DNA from: Rhodococcus rhodnii
Lineage (GTDB): Bacteria; Actinomycetota; Actinomycetes; Mycobacteriales; Pseudonocardiaceae
Reading direction: 5' to 3'
Length of the DNA: 64,000 bases
Assembly: GCA_000720375.1 (NCBI GenBank)
Contig: JOAA01000001.1
Span: 124,001-188,000 of the forward strand
Shown: positions 43,944-52,841 of the stretch, one piece after another
Position numbering within the stretch: the stretch's first letter is position 1
Layout: each line of letters opens with the position of its first letter
The notes under the pieces: generated by a model
The model's input: the letters and a program-made list of their open reading frames with translations, nothing else
What the model was told of the DNA's origin: nothing
Databases searched by the model: none
Program-made: the position numbers and the translations under genes

Positions 43944-46900
43944 CAGTAGTCCACCTTCTGGCGGCGCTTGCGGATCATGGTGACCTCGTCGCGCTGATTG
44001 CCTGTCGGTCCCAAATAGTTGAATGCGAACGACAGTTGGGCGTACCCGCCGACGAGATGACTGGGCTTGATGAGCAGCCGGGTCAACGAGTTGTGCGCGC
44101 CGCCACGGCGGCCGGTTGTCTCGCTGCGCGGCACGCCGACCAACCGGTCCTGGGCGTGATACAGGAAGACTGTCCCCGCAGGCATTCGGTGCGACACGGT
44201 TGCTCTCGCGACCACCACGCCGTTGCGGTTGACCGCTTCCACCCAGTCGTTGTCGCGCACGCCGATCTTGTCGGCGTCGACCGGGCTCATCCAGATCGTC
44301 GGTCCACCACGTGACAACGTCAGCATCAGCAGGTTGTCCTGGTACTCCGAATGGATCGACCACTTCGAGTGCGGGGTGAGGTACCGAACGGTGATCCCCA
44401 GTTCGCCACGCGCGCCGATCTCCGGTTCGCCGAACAACAACGCCATGTCGAGTGGCGGCCGGTAGATCGGCAGTTGCTCGCCCATCTCGATCAGCCAGTC
44501 GTGGTCGAGGAAGAAGTGTTGCCGCCCGGTGAGCGTGTGCCACGGCTTGGCCCGTTCGACGTTGAGGGTGAAGGGCGCGTACCGCCGCCCGTCTGCCTCA
44601 ATTCCGGACCACTCCGGTGATGTGCGTACTTGCACCGGACCCGCCTGCGTGTCCGCGAACGTGATTCTTGGCTGGGCGCGGGCGTACTCGGCGAGATCGT
44701 CGAGTACGACGCCTGTACGCCGCTGAAGATCCACGAAGCCTGCCGCCGCCAGCTTGCCGTTGGTGGTACCGGACATCGCGAGGATCGCCTCGCACATGTC
44801 CTTGTCCGTGGCCAACGAGGGTCGGCCGGCTGACGTCAGCCCGTTGTGGCGGGCCAGGTATTCGACTTCGTCGCTGAGGTTGTAGTTGACGCCCTTCGTG
44901 GTGGCACCGATCCGTTCGGCAAGCGGGCCGAGCGCGGCCATCCGATCCGCCACCGACGGATAGTCGCGCTCGACTACTACCAACCGCGGCATAGTCACGC
45001 CGGGCACCGCCGGGCATTCGCCTGCGCGCCAATCACGCGCGATACCATGCGGGTTGGCCAGTTCATCGGGCGTATCGTGCGTCAACGGCACAGCGACCAG
45101 GTCTCGACGCACCCCGAGATGGTCTTTGGCCAGTTTGCTGAACGCGCGGGCGATCGCAGTAAACGCAGCGAAGTCGGTTCGTGTCTGCCACGGCGGCGCT
45201 ATCGCCGGATTGAACGCGTGCACGTAAGGGTGCAGATCGGTGCTGGACAGGTCGTGTTTCTCGTACCACGTGGCCGCGGGCAGGACGATGTCGGCGAACA
45301 TCGTGCTGCTGGTCATTCGGAAGTCCAGACAGAGCAACAGATCCAGCTTTCCTTCAGGCGCGTTGTCATGCCATACCAAGTCCTTCGGCCTGCTGTCCGG
45401 ACCGACCTCCTCGGCACGCACCGCAGCATCTGTGCCAAGCAAGTGAAGCAGGAAGTACTCGTGGCCCTTGCCCGACGATCCGATGAGGTTCGCCCGCCAC
45501 ACCGTCAGCACACGGGGCCAGTTCTCGGGTGCGTCCGGATCCTCTGCGGCGAAACGCAAACGCCCCGCCGTCAGTTCGTCGACCACGTGCGCGCCAGGAT
45601 CGTCCGGCCGAGCCGCCAGTGCGTCGTCCGCCAAGTCCAACGGGTTGCGGTTGAACGTCGGGTACGAGGGCATCCAGCCGGATCTGGCGGACTGCGCGAT
45701 CAAGTCGGCCACAGTTCGGCCGGCGAATCGCTGCCCGCCGAGCGGGGACGCGAACGCGTCGGCGAAGAAACTGTCGTACCGCCACTGATCGGTTGCCAGG
45801 TACCAGAACGGCGTGCCGGCCATCTGACGGGGCGGACGAGCCCAGTCAAGGCCGAACGCGAGCTGCGCCCAGCCGGTCAGCGGCCGGACCTTCTCCTGTC
45901 CGACGTAATGCGCCCAGCCACCGCCATTCACGCCTTGGCATCCGGTGAGCAGCAGCAACGCGAGGAAGGAGCGATAGATCGTGTCGGAGTGAAACCAGTG
46001 GTTGCAGCCCGATCCCATCACGATCATCGACCTGCCGCCGGACTGCTCGGCGTTCGCGGCGAACTCGCGGGCGACGCGCTCGGCGGTGGCTGCGGGCACC
46101 GACGTGATCTGTTCCTGCCAACCGGGGGTGCACGGCTCGCTCGTGTCCGCATAGGACTCGGGCCACCTGCCGGGCAGGCCTGGCCTTTTCACACCGTACT
46201 GGGCCAGGACGAGATCGAACACCGTGGTCACCACGTGCTCGCCGATCCGGCGCACGGGCACACCTCGGCTCAGCACCGCGTCGGGGCCGTCGAAACGTGG
46301 CAGCTCAACGCGGACCGACGGTCCATTGCAGAGCGTTAGGAGCGGCGCTGTGTCTCCGAGTTCGAGGTTCCATCGTCCAGTCGTGGAGTACCGGAAACCC
46401 GCCGAACCGTTGGGTACGACCGGTTCGCCGGTCCGCTCGTCCAGCACCACGGTCTTGAACGCCGCTTCGGCGTCGCCTCCCGCACCGGGCAGATCGGCTG
46501 CGGTGAGGAACTTGTCCGGCACGTATGCGTTTCCGTGCTGTCGCAACGTGACAAGGAATGGAAGGTCGGTGAAACGCTTGGCATAGCCGACGAACCGGGG
46601 CACGGTCCGCTGCACGAAGAACTCACGCAGGATCACATGCCCCATTGCCATCGCTAGCGCGCCGTCGGTCCCAGGCTGGGCGGGCAGCCACTCGTCACCC
46701 AGCTTGACCATGTCGGAGTAATCCGGCGACACCACGACGACCTTCTGGCCCCGGTATCGTGCTTCGACCAGCCAGTGCGCGTCAGGGGTACGGGTGACTG
46801 GCACGTTGGACCCCCAGACCAGCAAGTACCCGGCATCCCACCAGTCCGAGGACTCCGGCACATCGGTCTGATCACCGAACACCTGTGGCGAAGCGACCGG

Positions 46901-47602
46901 CAAGTCCGCGTACCAGTCGTAGAACGAGAGCATCGACGCGCCGATCAACGAGAAGAACCGGCTGCCCGCGGCGTAGGACACCATCGACATCGCCGGGATG
47001 GGCGAGAACCCCGCGATCCGGTCCGGCCCGTAGCGTCGAATCGTGGAGACGTGGGCCGCCGCGATGATCTCCACGGCCTCGTCCCAACTGGTCCTCAGGA
47101 AACCGCCCTTGCCCCGCGCCCGCTGGTACGTACGCCGATCGGCAACGACCTTTTCCCACGCCGCCACAGGATCGCCGACGCTCGCCTTCGCGGCACGGTA
47201 TGCCTCAAGCAGGACTCCGCGCGCGTACGGATAGCGAATCCGGGTCGGCGAGTACGTGTACCACGAAAACGCTGCCCCTCGCGGACAACCTCGTGGCTCG
47301 TACTCCGGACGGTCCGGCCCGACCGACGGGTAGTCGGTTTGCTGTTCCTCCCAAGTGATCGTGCCGTCTTTGACGTAGATCTTCCACGAGCATGATCCCG
47401 TGCAGTTGACACCATGCGTCGAGCGCACGACCGTGTCGTGGTGCATGCGCTGCCGTATCTCCGCATCAGCTTCCCGGCCACCGGTCAGGTACACCGACCG
47501 CAGATCGGCGGATGTCGGCGCTCGCCGGAGATAGCGCCCGGCGCGCAACAACATCTCGGCGATCTGGCCATCCATTCCCGACTTGGTGGTTCGCCAGGGC
47601 AT
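43943..47602 (-). CDS. narG: Respiratory nitrate reductase alpha subunit
   Basis: A 1,219-residue molybdopterin subunit that reduces nitrate. HGVNCTGSCSW with the later Cys in RGCPRGAAFSW supplies the 4Fe-4S cluster, with His at the first ligand position as in NarG. YDWYADLP is the segment that carries the Mo-ligand Asp in E. coli NarG (YDWYCDLP there). Cofactor-binding blocks follow (LVWGSNVPVTRTPDAHW, GGRSMIVMGSGCNHWFH, GVNGGGWAHYVGQEK). It is the first gene of narGHJI-narK. A TTGACC lies on the minus strand at 47794-47789 just past a terminator, but no good -10 or clear FNR/NarL site was found. Confidence 0.97.
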   Translation of the reverse strand: MPWRTTKSGMDGQIAEMLLRAGRYLRRAPTSADLRSVYLTGGREADAEIRQRMHHDTVVRSTHGVNCTGSCSWKIYVKDGTITWEEQQTDYPSVGPDRPEYEPRGCPRGAAFSWYTYSPTRIRYPYARGVLLEAYRAAKASVGDPVAAWEKVVADRRTYQRARGKGGFLRTSWDEAVEIIAAAHVSTIRRYGPDRIAGFSPIPAMSMVSYAAGSRFFSLIGASMLSFYDWYADLPVASPQVFGDQTDVPESSDWWDAGYLLVWGSNVPVTRTPDAHWLVEARYRGQKVVVVSPDYSDMVKLGDEWLPAQPGTDGALAMAMGHVILREFFVQRTVPRFVGYAKRFTDLPFLVTLRQHGNAYVPDKFLTAADLPGAGGDAEAAFKTVVLDERTGEPVVPNGSAGFRYSTTGRWNLELGDTAPLLTLCNGPSVRVELPRFDGPDAVLSRGVPVRRIGEHVVTTVFDLVLAQYGVKRPGLPGRWPESYADTSEPCTPGWQEQITSVPAATAERVAREFAANAEQSGGRSMIVMGSGCNHWFHSDTIYRSFLALLLLTGCQGVNGGGWAHYVGQEKVRPLTGWAQLAFGLDWARPPRQMAGTPFWYLATDQWRYDSFFADAFASPLGGQRFAGRTVADLIAQSARSGWMPSYPTFNRNPLDLADDALAARPDDPGAHVVDELTAGRLRFAAEDPDAPENWPRVLTVWRANLIGSSGKGHEYFLLHLLGTDAAVRAEEVGPDSRPKDLVWHDNAPEGKLDLLLCLDFRMTSSTMFADIVLPAATWYEKHDLSSTDLHPYVHAFNPAIAPPWQTRTDFAAFTAIARAFSKLAKDHLGVRRDLVAVPLTHDTPDELANPHGIARDWRAGECPAVPGVTMPRLVVVERDYPSVADRMAALGPLAERIGATTKGVNYNLSDEVEYLARHNGLTSAGRPSLATDKDMCEAILAMSGTTNGKLAAAGFVDLQRRTGVVLDDLAEYARAQPRITFADTQAGPVQVRTSPEWSGIEADGRRYAPFTLNVERAKPWHTLTGRQHFFLDHDWLIEMGEQLPIYRPPLDMALLFGEPEIGARGELGITVRYLTPHSKWSIHSEYQDNLLMLTLSRGGPTIWMSPVDADKIGVRDNDWVEAVNRNGVVVARATVSHRMPAGTVFLYHAQDRLVGVPRSETTGRRGGAHNSLTRLLIKPSHLVGGYAQLSFAFNYLGPTGNQRDEVTMIRKRRQKVDY

Positions 47603-47794
47603 CTCAGCTCCCGCACGTGGGCTCGCGTGGACAATTCCGGATCTGGCTGTCGCGCCGAACGTCGACCGCGCGCGCCCTCCCGGCCAGCCGGTTGCCCGTC
47701 TCGCCGGGGGCGGTCACTTCTTAAGCTGGACCGCTTCCAGATTGCCGTCAATGGACACGTTTGCCCTAAGACAGAAGCATTCCCCCTAGGTCAA

Positions 47795-47822
47795 GGGGAG
47801 GCTGCCGCGTGACAGCCTCCCC
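47795..47822 (-). terminator. Terminator of the M15 peptidase gene
   Basis: Perfect 10-bp arms GGGGAGGCTG (47795-47804) and CAGCCTCCCC (47813-47822) with an eight-base loop, six bases past the minus-strand stop. It insulates the nar operon, which starts 193 bases further on the same strand. Confidence 0.8.
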
Positions 47823-47828
47823 GGGTTG

Positions 47829-48515
47829 TCAGGGCTTCTCGAAGTGTTGGTAGTCGATCGGGGTCGTCCAGTAGCCGCCCCAGTCCCAGCCACGGCTTTC
47901 GAACGCGCGCACGGTCGAGTCGTCGGCGTGGATCATGCCTGGGTCGTTGCGGGTGCGGTCGACGTAAGGTGCGCCGTTAGGTGGATACACGGTGCCGCGG
48001 GACGAGACGTACGGGTTCTGCACGGGGTTGATGTCGATTGCGCGGCCGTATGAGTGGTTCGACCATCCTGTGCCGCCGGTGATCTTGCGGCAGTTGAAGG
48101 CCGAGGTGTTGTTGGCCTCCATGGACTTGTCGTCGTCCGCGTCGTACTTCTCCACTGTCTGCACGCGTTCCATCGGGTACCGGTTGAAGTACAGGTCCCC
48201 GAACGTCCAGGCGATCTCGGTGGCTACGTCCTTCGCCACGATCAGCTCACCCCGATGGACTTTGCCGTCGAAACCGAGCACGCTGAGGTTGATCAGCCGC
48301 AACTGGTCTGGCCCGATTGGACATTCCGGCCGCCAGCTCTTGCCCAGCCGCTCGGCAGTCACCGGACTGATCACCGCGACGTAGGGCGGAAGTCCGCTCT
48401 CCGCCGGCGCTTCCAGCCGGATGTGCTGCTCGGCCGCGGTGGCCATTGCCCCAGTCCCCAGTGCCACCGAGGCCGCGACAGTCACTATCGATATGAGTTT
48501 TGCGATTCTCCCCAT
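47829..48515 (-). CDS. Secreted M15-family peptidase (D-alanyl-D-alanine carboxypeptidase-like)
   Basis: A 228-residue exported zinc peptidase. A signal peptide (MGRIAKLISIVTVAASVALGTG) ends at about AMATAAEQ. The metal site matches M15/VanY enzymes: GWSNHSYGRAIDIN (His and Asp, about 165-172) and PIDYQHFEK near the C-terminus (Asp and last His). Such enzymes trim peptidoglycan stem peptides or the D-Ala-D-Ala end. ATG 48515 has AGGAGG only one base upstream, an unusually tight spacing, so the exact start is uncertain. It is divergent from a DUF418 gene. Confidence 0.85.
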   Translation of the reverse strand: MGRIAKLISIVTVAASVALGTGAMATAAEQHIRLEAPAESGLPPYVAVISPVTAERLGKSWRPECPIGPDQLRLINLSVLGFDGKVHRGELIVAKDVATEIAWTFGDLYFNRYPMERVQTVEKYDADDDKSMEANNTSAFNCRKITGGTGWSNHSYGRAIDINPVQNPYVSSRGTVYPPNGAPYVDRTRNDPGMIHADDSTVRAFESRGWDWGGYWTTPIDYQHFEKP

Positions 48516-48696
48516 GCCTCCTACACGCCCGCTCAAGCACGCGAGGTTGGCAGGATTTGAAGAGTTCCACTGTGGAGCGGTCCGGTTGGATCGAGCACAT
48601 CCACCGATCGGTTGATTCTCGGTACACCGCGGTGGATGCCCCGGCTCAGTCGGCACGACGATGTCCTGCCGCAGTGACGCCAGCAGGCTCAAGCCC

Positions 48697-49815
48697 ATGT
48701 TGTTGAATCAGACCCAACGGTCCCTTGCACCGGATCTCGCGCGCGGGACGATGCTCGTCCTGGTCGCGTTGGCCAACTCGACGTTCTATCTCTATGGCAG
48801 GCCGTACGGCCCAAGACAGCACGTGTTCGAGCACGACATGCTCGACCGTATCGTGAGTGTGCTCAACGTGACCTTGGTCGAGTTACGCGGATACCCGATG
48901 TTCGCGGCCATGTTCGCGTACGGCATCGTGCAGATGCTCCGGCGCCTTCCCGAGAACGACGGCAAGAAGGTTGTACGGCGGCGATTGCGGTGGATGATCG
49001 CGTTCGGGTTCGTCCATGCCGTGCTGCTCTTCCCCGCTGACATCCTTGGCCTGTACGGGGTTCTGGGCTTCATTCTGCTGGCCTTCATGCGTGCCAAGGA
49101 TCGGACCTTGCTGACTGTCGCCGCTTGGTGGCTCGTTGTGGTAGCCGTCGTCCAAGGCCTCATCTACACCACAGCTTCGTACAGCGCCGAACGCGAGTTC
49201 TTCTGGTCATTCGAGGTCGACGACCCCGTCACAGCGTTGCTCCTGCGCCCGCTGGAGTGGGTGCTCACCCCGTTCGGCATTCTCGGCGTCGGCAGTGCCG
49301 CTCTGGTTGGTATCTGGGCGGCCCGGCGCGGTGTGCTGGCCGCGCCTGAACAGCATCGCGCTCTGCTGACAAGGACTGCTGTCATCGGGCTCGCGTTGGC
49401 GGTGATCGGCGGGTTGCCGATGGGCCTGGTGGTCGGCCGGTTCTGGACGCCGACGTCCGAGGCGGTCATGTGGACCCTGTCAGGCCTGCATTCGGTCACC
49501 GGCGTAGCTGGTGGACTGGGTTACGCCGCGCTGATCGGCCTGTTCGTGACCAAGACACGGGGTGGCCCGGTCGTCAGGGCGGTCAGTGCGTGCGGGCAAC
49601 GCTCGCTCAGCTGCTATCTGTTCCAGTCGGTGGTGTTCGTGGCGCTGCTGATGCCGTACACGCTGGGGTTGGGCGGCGTACTGGGGTCGGCCGAGGTCGC
49701 GTTGGTCGCCATCGGCACGTGGCTGGTGTCCGTTCTGCTCGCCGACCAGTTACGGCGGATGGGCAAGCGCGGTCCGGCGGAGGTTTTGCTGCGACGCCTG
49801 ACGTACCGGCGCTGA
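48697..49815 (+). CDS. DUF418-family (YeiB-like) membrane protein
   Basis: A 372-residue protein with about nine membrane segments. It has the DUF418/YeiB plan: an N-terminal RSLAPDLARGTMLVLVALAN, the segment MFAAMFAYGIVQMLRR, ADILGLYGVLGFILLAFM, and the late SACGQRSLSCYLFQSVVFVALLMPY. The function of the family is unproven. ATG 48697 is chosen as it begins nearest the conserved domain; ATG 48661 is an in-frame alternative. The histidine kinase gene follows after 18 bases. Confidence 0.83.
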   Translation: MLLNQTQRSLAPDLARGTMLVLVALANSTFYLYGRPYGPRQHVFEHDMLDRIVSVLNVTLVELRGYPMFAAMFAYGIVQMLRRLPENDGKKVVRRRLRWMIAFGFVHAVLLFPADILGLYGVLGFILLAFMRAKDRTLLTVAAWWLVVVAVVQGLIYTTASYSAEREFFWSFEVDDPVTALLLRPLEWVLTPFGILGVGSAALVGIWAARRGVLAAPEQHRALLTRTAVIGLALAVIGGLPMGLVVGRFWTPTSEAVMWTLSGLHSVTGVAGGLGYAALIGLFVTKTRGGPVVRAVSACGQRSLSCYLFQSVVFVALLMPYTLGLGGVLGSAEVALVAIGTWLVSVLLADQLRRMGKRGPAEVLLRRLTYRR

Positions 49816-49833
49816 GCTGAAAAGCTGGGCAGC

Positions 49834-50988
49834 GTGACGTCGGTGGAGGAACAGCTGGAACGGCGATGGAATCTGGCCTGGGCGCTCGCCCCGTACGTGT
49901 TGCTCGGCCTGGCGTGCACCCTGTCGTTGGCATTCGACCCGACCAGTTGGGGCCATCGACTGACAAGCCTGGCCATCGCGGTCGGCTTGGCGCTGTGGCA
50001 TGGCTGGTTCATCGTCGCGCATCCACAGTGGTGGGAGCACAAGATCGTGGCGATGCCGGTGTACTTCGTCGGTCTGCTGGCGTTCACCTCGGTGCTCGTA
50101 CTGCGAAGCGACAGTTTCGAGCTGTTCGTGCCGATGTGTTATGTGCTCGCGTTCGTCGCGCTGCCTGGGTGGTGGGCGTATGTCGGTGTGGTCCTCGCGA
50201 ACATTCCGTGGTTCTTGCTGACCGGCCCTGACGTGCTCAATTTCGCCGTGGTCACGCCGTTCGCCGCGTTGCTCGGCTGGGCCATCCGCTCGATGGAGAA
50301 GGAGGCGATCAGGCGACGGGAGGCGAACAAGGAGAACGCCCAGCTGCACGCACTGCTACTGGAACGGGCCAAGGAAACCGGGATCGCGGAGGAACGTGCG
50401 CGGATGGCCCGCGAGATCCACGACACGGTCGCCCAAGGGCTGACCGGGATCGTCACCCAACTGGAGGCCGCCGAAGCTCTGATTCCCGCAGGCCCGGCGC
50501 GTAGCCGCCTCGACACGGCTCGCCAGCTGGCACGGACCAGCCTTGTCGAGGTCCGCAGGTCGATCGAGGCCCTCCGGCCCGGACCGCTGCACGACACACG
50601 GCTCAGCGACGCGGTGGAACAAGCCGTGACGACGTGGCGTGCGCAGCACGACATCCCGGCGACGTTCACCGTGACCGGAACGCCTCAGTCGATGCACGCC
50701 GAAGTCGAAGTCACGATCCTGCGCGCAGTCCAGGAAACACTGGTCAACGTGAGCAGGCACGCGAAGGCACAACGCGTCGACGTCACACTGTCGTACATGG
50801 AGGACGTGATCGTGCTCGACGTACGCGACGACGGAACCGGCTTCGATCCCCAGTCGGCCAACGGATTCGGGCTCACCGCGATGCGTCAACGCGTACGCTC
50901 CCTATCCGGCACAGTGGAAATCGAGTCCGTACCCAGGGCGGGAACGGCGGTCAGCGTCAGCGTGCCGATGATCGAGGTGGAACAATGA
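49834..50988 (+). CDS. Sensor histidine kinase, NarL-partner (HisKA_3) type
   Basis: A 384-residue kinase. Five or six membrane segments fill residues ~18-165 with almost no external loop, so it probably senses a membrane event. A coiled region follows, then the HisKA_3 motif EERARMAREIHDTVAQGLTG with the phospho-accepting His (about 196), and a HATPase_c domain (LVNVSRHAKAQRV, VRDDGTGFDPQ, GFGLTAMRQRV). GTG 49834 is the annotated start. Its TGA overlaps the response regulator ATG (4 bases), so they form a pair. The DUF418 gene just upstream may belong to the same unit. Confidence 0.92.
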   Translation: MTSVEEQLERRWNLAWALAPYVLLGLACTLSLAFDPTSWGHRLTSLAIAVGLALWHGWFIVAHPQWWEHKIVAMPVYFVGLLAFTSVLVLRSDSFELFVPMCYVLAFVALPGWWAYVGVVLANIPWFLLTGPDVLNFAVVTPFAALLGWAIRSMEKEAIRRREANKENAQLHALLLERAKETGIAEERARMAREIHDTVAQGLTGIVTQLEAAEALIPAGPARSRLDTARQLARTSLVEVRRSIEALRPGPLHDTRLSDAVEQAVTTWRAQHDIPATFTVTGTPQSMHAEVEVTILRAVQETLVNVSRHAKAQRVDVTLSYMEDVIVLDVRDDGTGFDPQSANGFGLTAMRQRVRSLSGTVEIESVPRAGTAVSVSVPMIEVEQ

Positions 50989-51620
50989 AGCCGGTACGAC
51001 TTGTGATCGTCGACGACCACCCCGTCGTCCGTGACGGCCTTCGCGGCATGCTCGGCACGCAGCCCGATTTCGAGATCGTCAACGAGGCCGCCTCCGGTGC
51101 TGAGGCGTTGACCGTCGTCGAGGCGAGCCGGCCCGATGTCGTGCTGACGGACCTGCGTATGCCGGAGCCGAGTGGCGCCACCCTCATCCGCATGCTGCGG
51201 GAACGCGTTCCCACGGCTCGTGTACTGGTGTTGACCACGCACGACACGGATTCCGACGTGTTGCCTGCCGTCGAAGCCGGTGCGATCGGCTACCTGCTCA
51301 AGGATGCTCCGCGAGAGGAGCTTTTCCGCGCGGTCCGGGCCGCGACCCGCAACGAGAGCGTGCTTTCCCCTTCGGTGGCAGCGCTTCTGCTCAGTCGCGT
51401 CCGTCCACAAAAGCCACTGACGTCCGCGCAGCTGAGTGCCAGGGAACGTGAAGTCCTCGCGTTGATCGCGCAGGGCAAGACCAACCGGGAGGCCGCAGCC
51501 GCGCTGTACATCAGCGAGGCCACCGTGAAAACGCATCTGCTGCACATTTACGCCAAGCTCGAGGTGCCTGACCGTGCCTCCGCGGTGGCCGCGGCTTATC
51601 AACGCGGCATCATCACCTGA
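50985..51620 (+). CDS. Response regulator, NarL/LuxR family
   Basis: A 211-residue regulator with receiver domain (LVIVDDHPVVRDGL, phospho-acceptor Asp in VVLTDLRMPE near residue 54, Thr in VLTTHD, Lys in YLLKDAPREE) and C-terminal LuxR helix-turn-helix (LSAREREVLALIAQGKTNREAAAALYISEATVKTHLLHIYAKL, core residues about 147-190). It is phosphorylated by the kinase encoded immediately upstream. Targets are unknown. Confidence 0.94.
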   Translation: MKPVRLVIVDDHPVVRDGLRGMLGTQPDFEIVNEAASGAEALTVVEASRPDVVLTDLRMPEPSGATLIRMLRERVPTARVLVLTTHDTDSDVLPAVEAGAIGYLLKDAPREELFRAVRAATRNESVLSPSVAALLLSRVRPQKPLTSAQLSAREREVLALIAQGKTNREAAAALYISEATVKTHLLHIYAKLEVPDRASAVAAAYQRGIIT

Positions 51621-51716
51621 GGCCGAATTGGTCCTATTTTCCACCGCTCGGGTGGCCCTCCTCGCGGGTACCAATTCCTGTCAGAGTTGTCGCAACCGAG
51701 AACAGGGAGGCCCGAA

Positions 51717-52256
51717 ATGCGACGGCTCATCAACTCCACGTACATCACCCTCGACGGCGTCATCCAGGACCCGCAGGACTGGCCGGCCGGCGAGGTCGAC
51801 GACCCCGCCGGCGGCACCATCCAGTCCGAGCTGCTGTTCGCCTGTGACGCGGTCCTCATGGGACGCCATACGTACGAAAGCTTCGCGCCAGTATGGCAAT
51901 CGCGGACCGGCGATCCGTTCAGCGATCGCATGAACAGCATGCGGAAGTACGTCGTCTCAACCACATTGCAGGACCCCGACTGGGCCAACACCACCGTCAT
52001 CAGCAGCGACCCGGTGGCAGAAGTCAAGCGGCTCAAGGCATTGCCCGGACAGGACATCGTGCAGTACGGCTTCGGAGACGTGGCCTACGCATTGCTCGAG
52101 CACGGTCTGATCGACGAGTTGCGGCTGTGGGTGCATCCGTTCTTCGTGGGCAAGAGCGGCCCGATGTACCGCGAGGCCCCGCTGGCGAAGTTCGACCTCG
52201 CGGACGTCAAGCCGCTCAAGTCAGGCATCGTCGTGCTGACGTACCACGCTCGTTGA
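51717..52256 (+). CDS. RibD C-terminal/dihydrofolate reductase-like protein
   Basis: A 179-residue protein of the DHFR-like RibD_C family. It has RRLINSTYITLDGVIQDP at the start, ACDAVLMGRHTYESFAPVW (NADPH-binding MGRxTYE motif, about 45-55) and GFGDVAYALLEHGLIDELRLWVHPFFVGKSGPMY (about 118-150). The family is related to the riboflavin pathway reductase, but stand-alone copies have unassigned substrates. ATG 51717 has GGGAGG six bases upstream. It ends by overlapping the opposite-strand DinB gene by 36 bases. Confidence 0.88.
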   Translation: MRRLINSTYITLDGVIQDPQDWPAGEVDDPAGGTIQSELLFACDAVLMGRHTYESFAPVWQSRTGDPFSDRMNSMRKYVVSTTLQDPDWANTTVISSDPVAEVKRLKALPGQDIVQYGFGDVAYALLEHGLIDELRLWVHPFFVGKSGPMYREAPLAKFDLADVKPLKSGIVVLTYHAR

Positions 52257-52802
52257 GGCCTCGACCACCTTCGTTCGGTAGTCGTCCCACCATGCCTCGT
52301 CGACGGGCGGCATGAAGTCGTTGCCCTCCTTCAGCCCCACCGATCCGTCGACGAGTTCCCGGACGATGTCGGCATGCCCGGCGTGCCGGTTCGCCTCAGC
52401 GATCACATGCACGAGAACCCGATGCAGCGTGGGATTGCTGTCCGGCCACCATTCCACGTGGCCGACGGTGTCCAGCGGGAGTTCCTTGATCGTGGTGTCC
52501 GCGTGCGCGCACGCGCGTTGGTAGACGCCGACGATGTACGAACGCGACTCGTCGGCCGTCGCCCACATGTCCATGTTCGGGTCGGCGTCCATCCGGAACC
52601 ACGACACTTCTTCGGGGAAGTGCCGGTCGAAGGCGTAGCCGAAGTAGAGCAGTTCGACCGTCGTCAGGTGTTTGACCAGGCCGAGCAGGTTCGTACCGGT
52701 CGGGGTGAGTGGGCGGCGGATGTCGTGGTCGGACAGTCCGTCCAGCTTCCAGACCATGACTTCCCGGATATCCCGCAGGTAGTGGTGCAGATCTTCTTTC
52801 AT
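52221..52802 (-). CDS. DinB-family protein
   Basis: A 193-residue four-helix-bundle protein of the DinB superfamily (DUF664 type). Putative metal ligands are His in LLGLVKHLTTVELLYFG (about 47) and two in HRVLVHVIAEANRHAGHADIVREL (about 131-143), a typical three-His spacing. Members include thiol-dependent transferases; activity here is unknown. ATG 52802 is the start of homology. It is divergent from an ECF sigma gene, with 39 bases between starts. Confidence 0.87.
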   Translation of the reverse strand: MKEDLHHYLRDIREVMVWKLDGLSDHDIRRPLTPTGTNLLGLVKHLTTVELLYFGYAFDRHFPEEVSWFRMDADPNMDMWATADESRSYIVGVYQRACAHADTTIKELPLDTVGHVEWWPDSNPTLHRVLVHVIAEANRHAGHADIVRELVDGSVGLKEGNDFMPPVDEAWWDDYRTKVVEASTSVVRQHDDA

Positions 52803-52841
52803 GCCCAGTGAGACGGCGGTCGTGCGGCAGAATCGTCGGTT

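Noticed and set aside
47760..47800. Possible promoter or MerR-type dyad CCCCTTGACCTAGGGG before narG
   Set aside because: The TTGACC is plausible, but the -10 is poor and the symmetry is partly the adjacent terminator arm.
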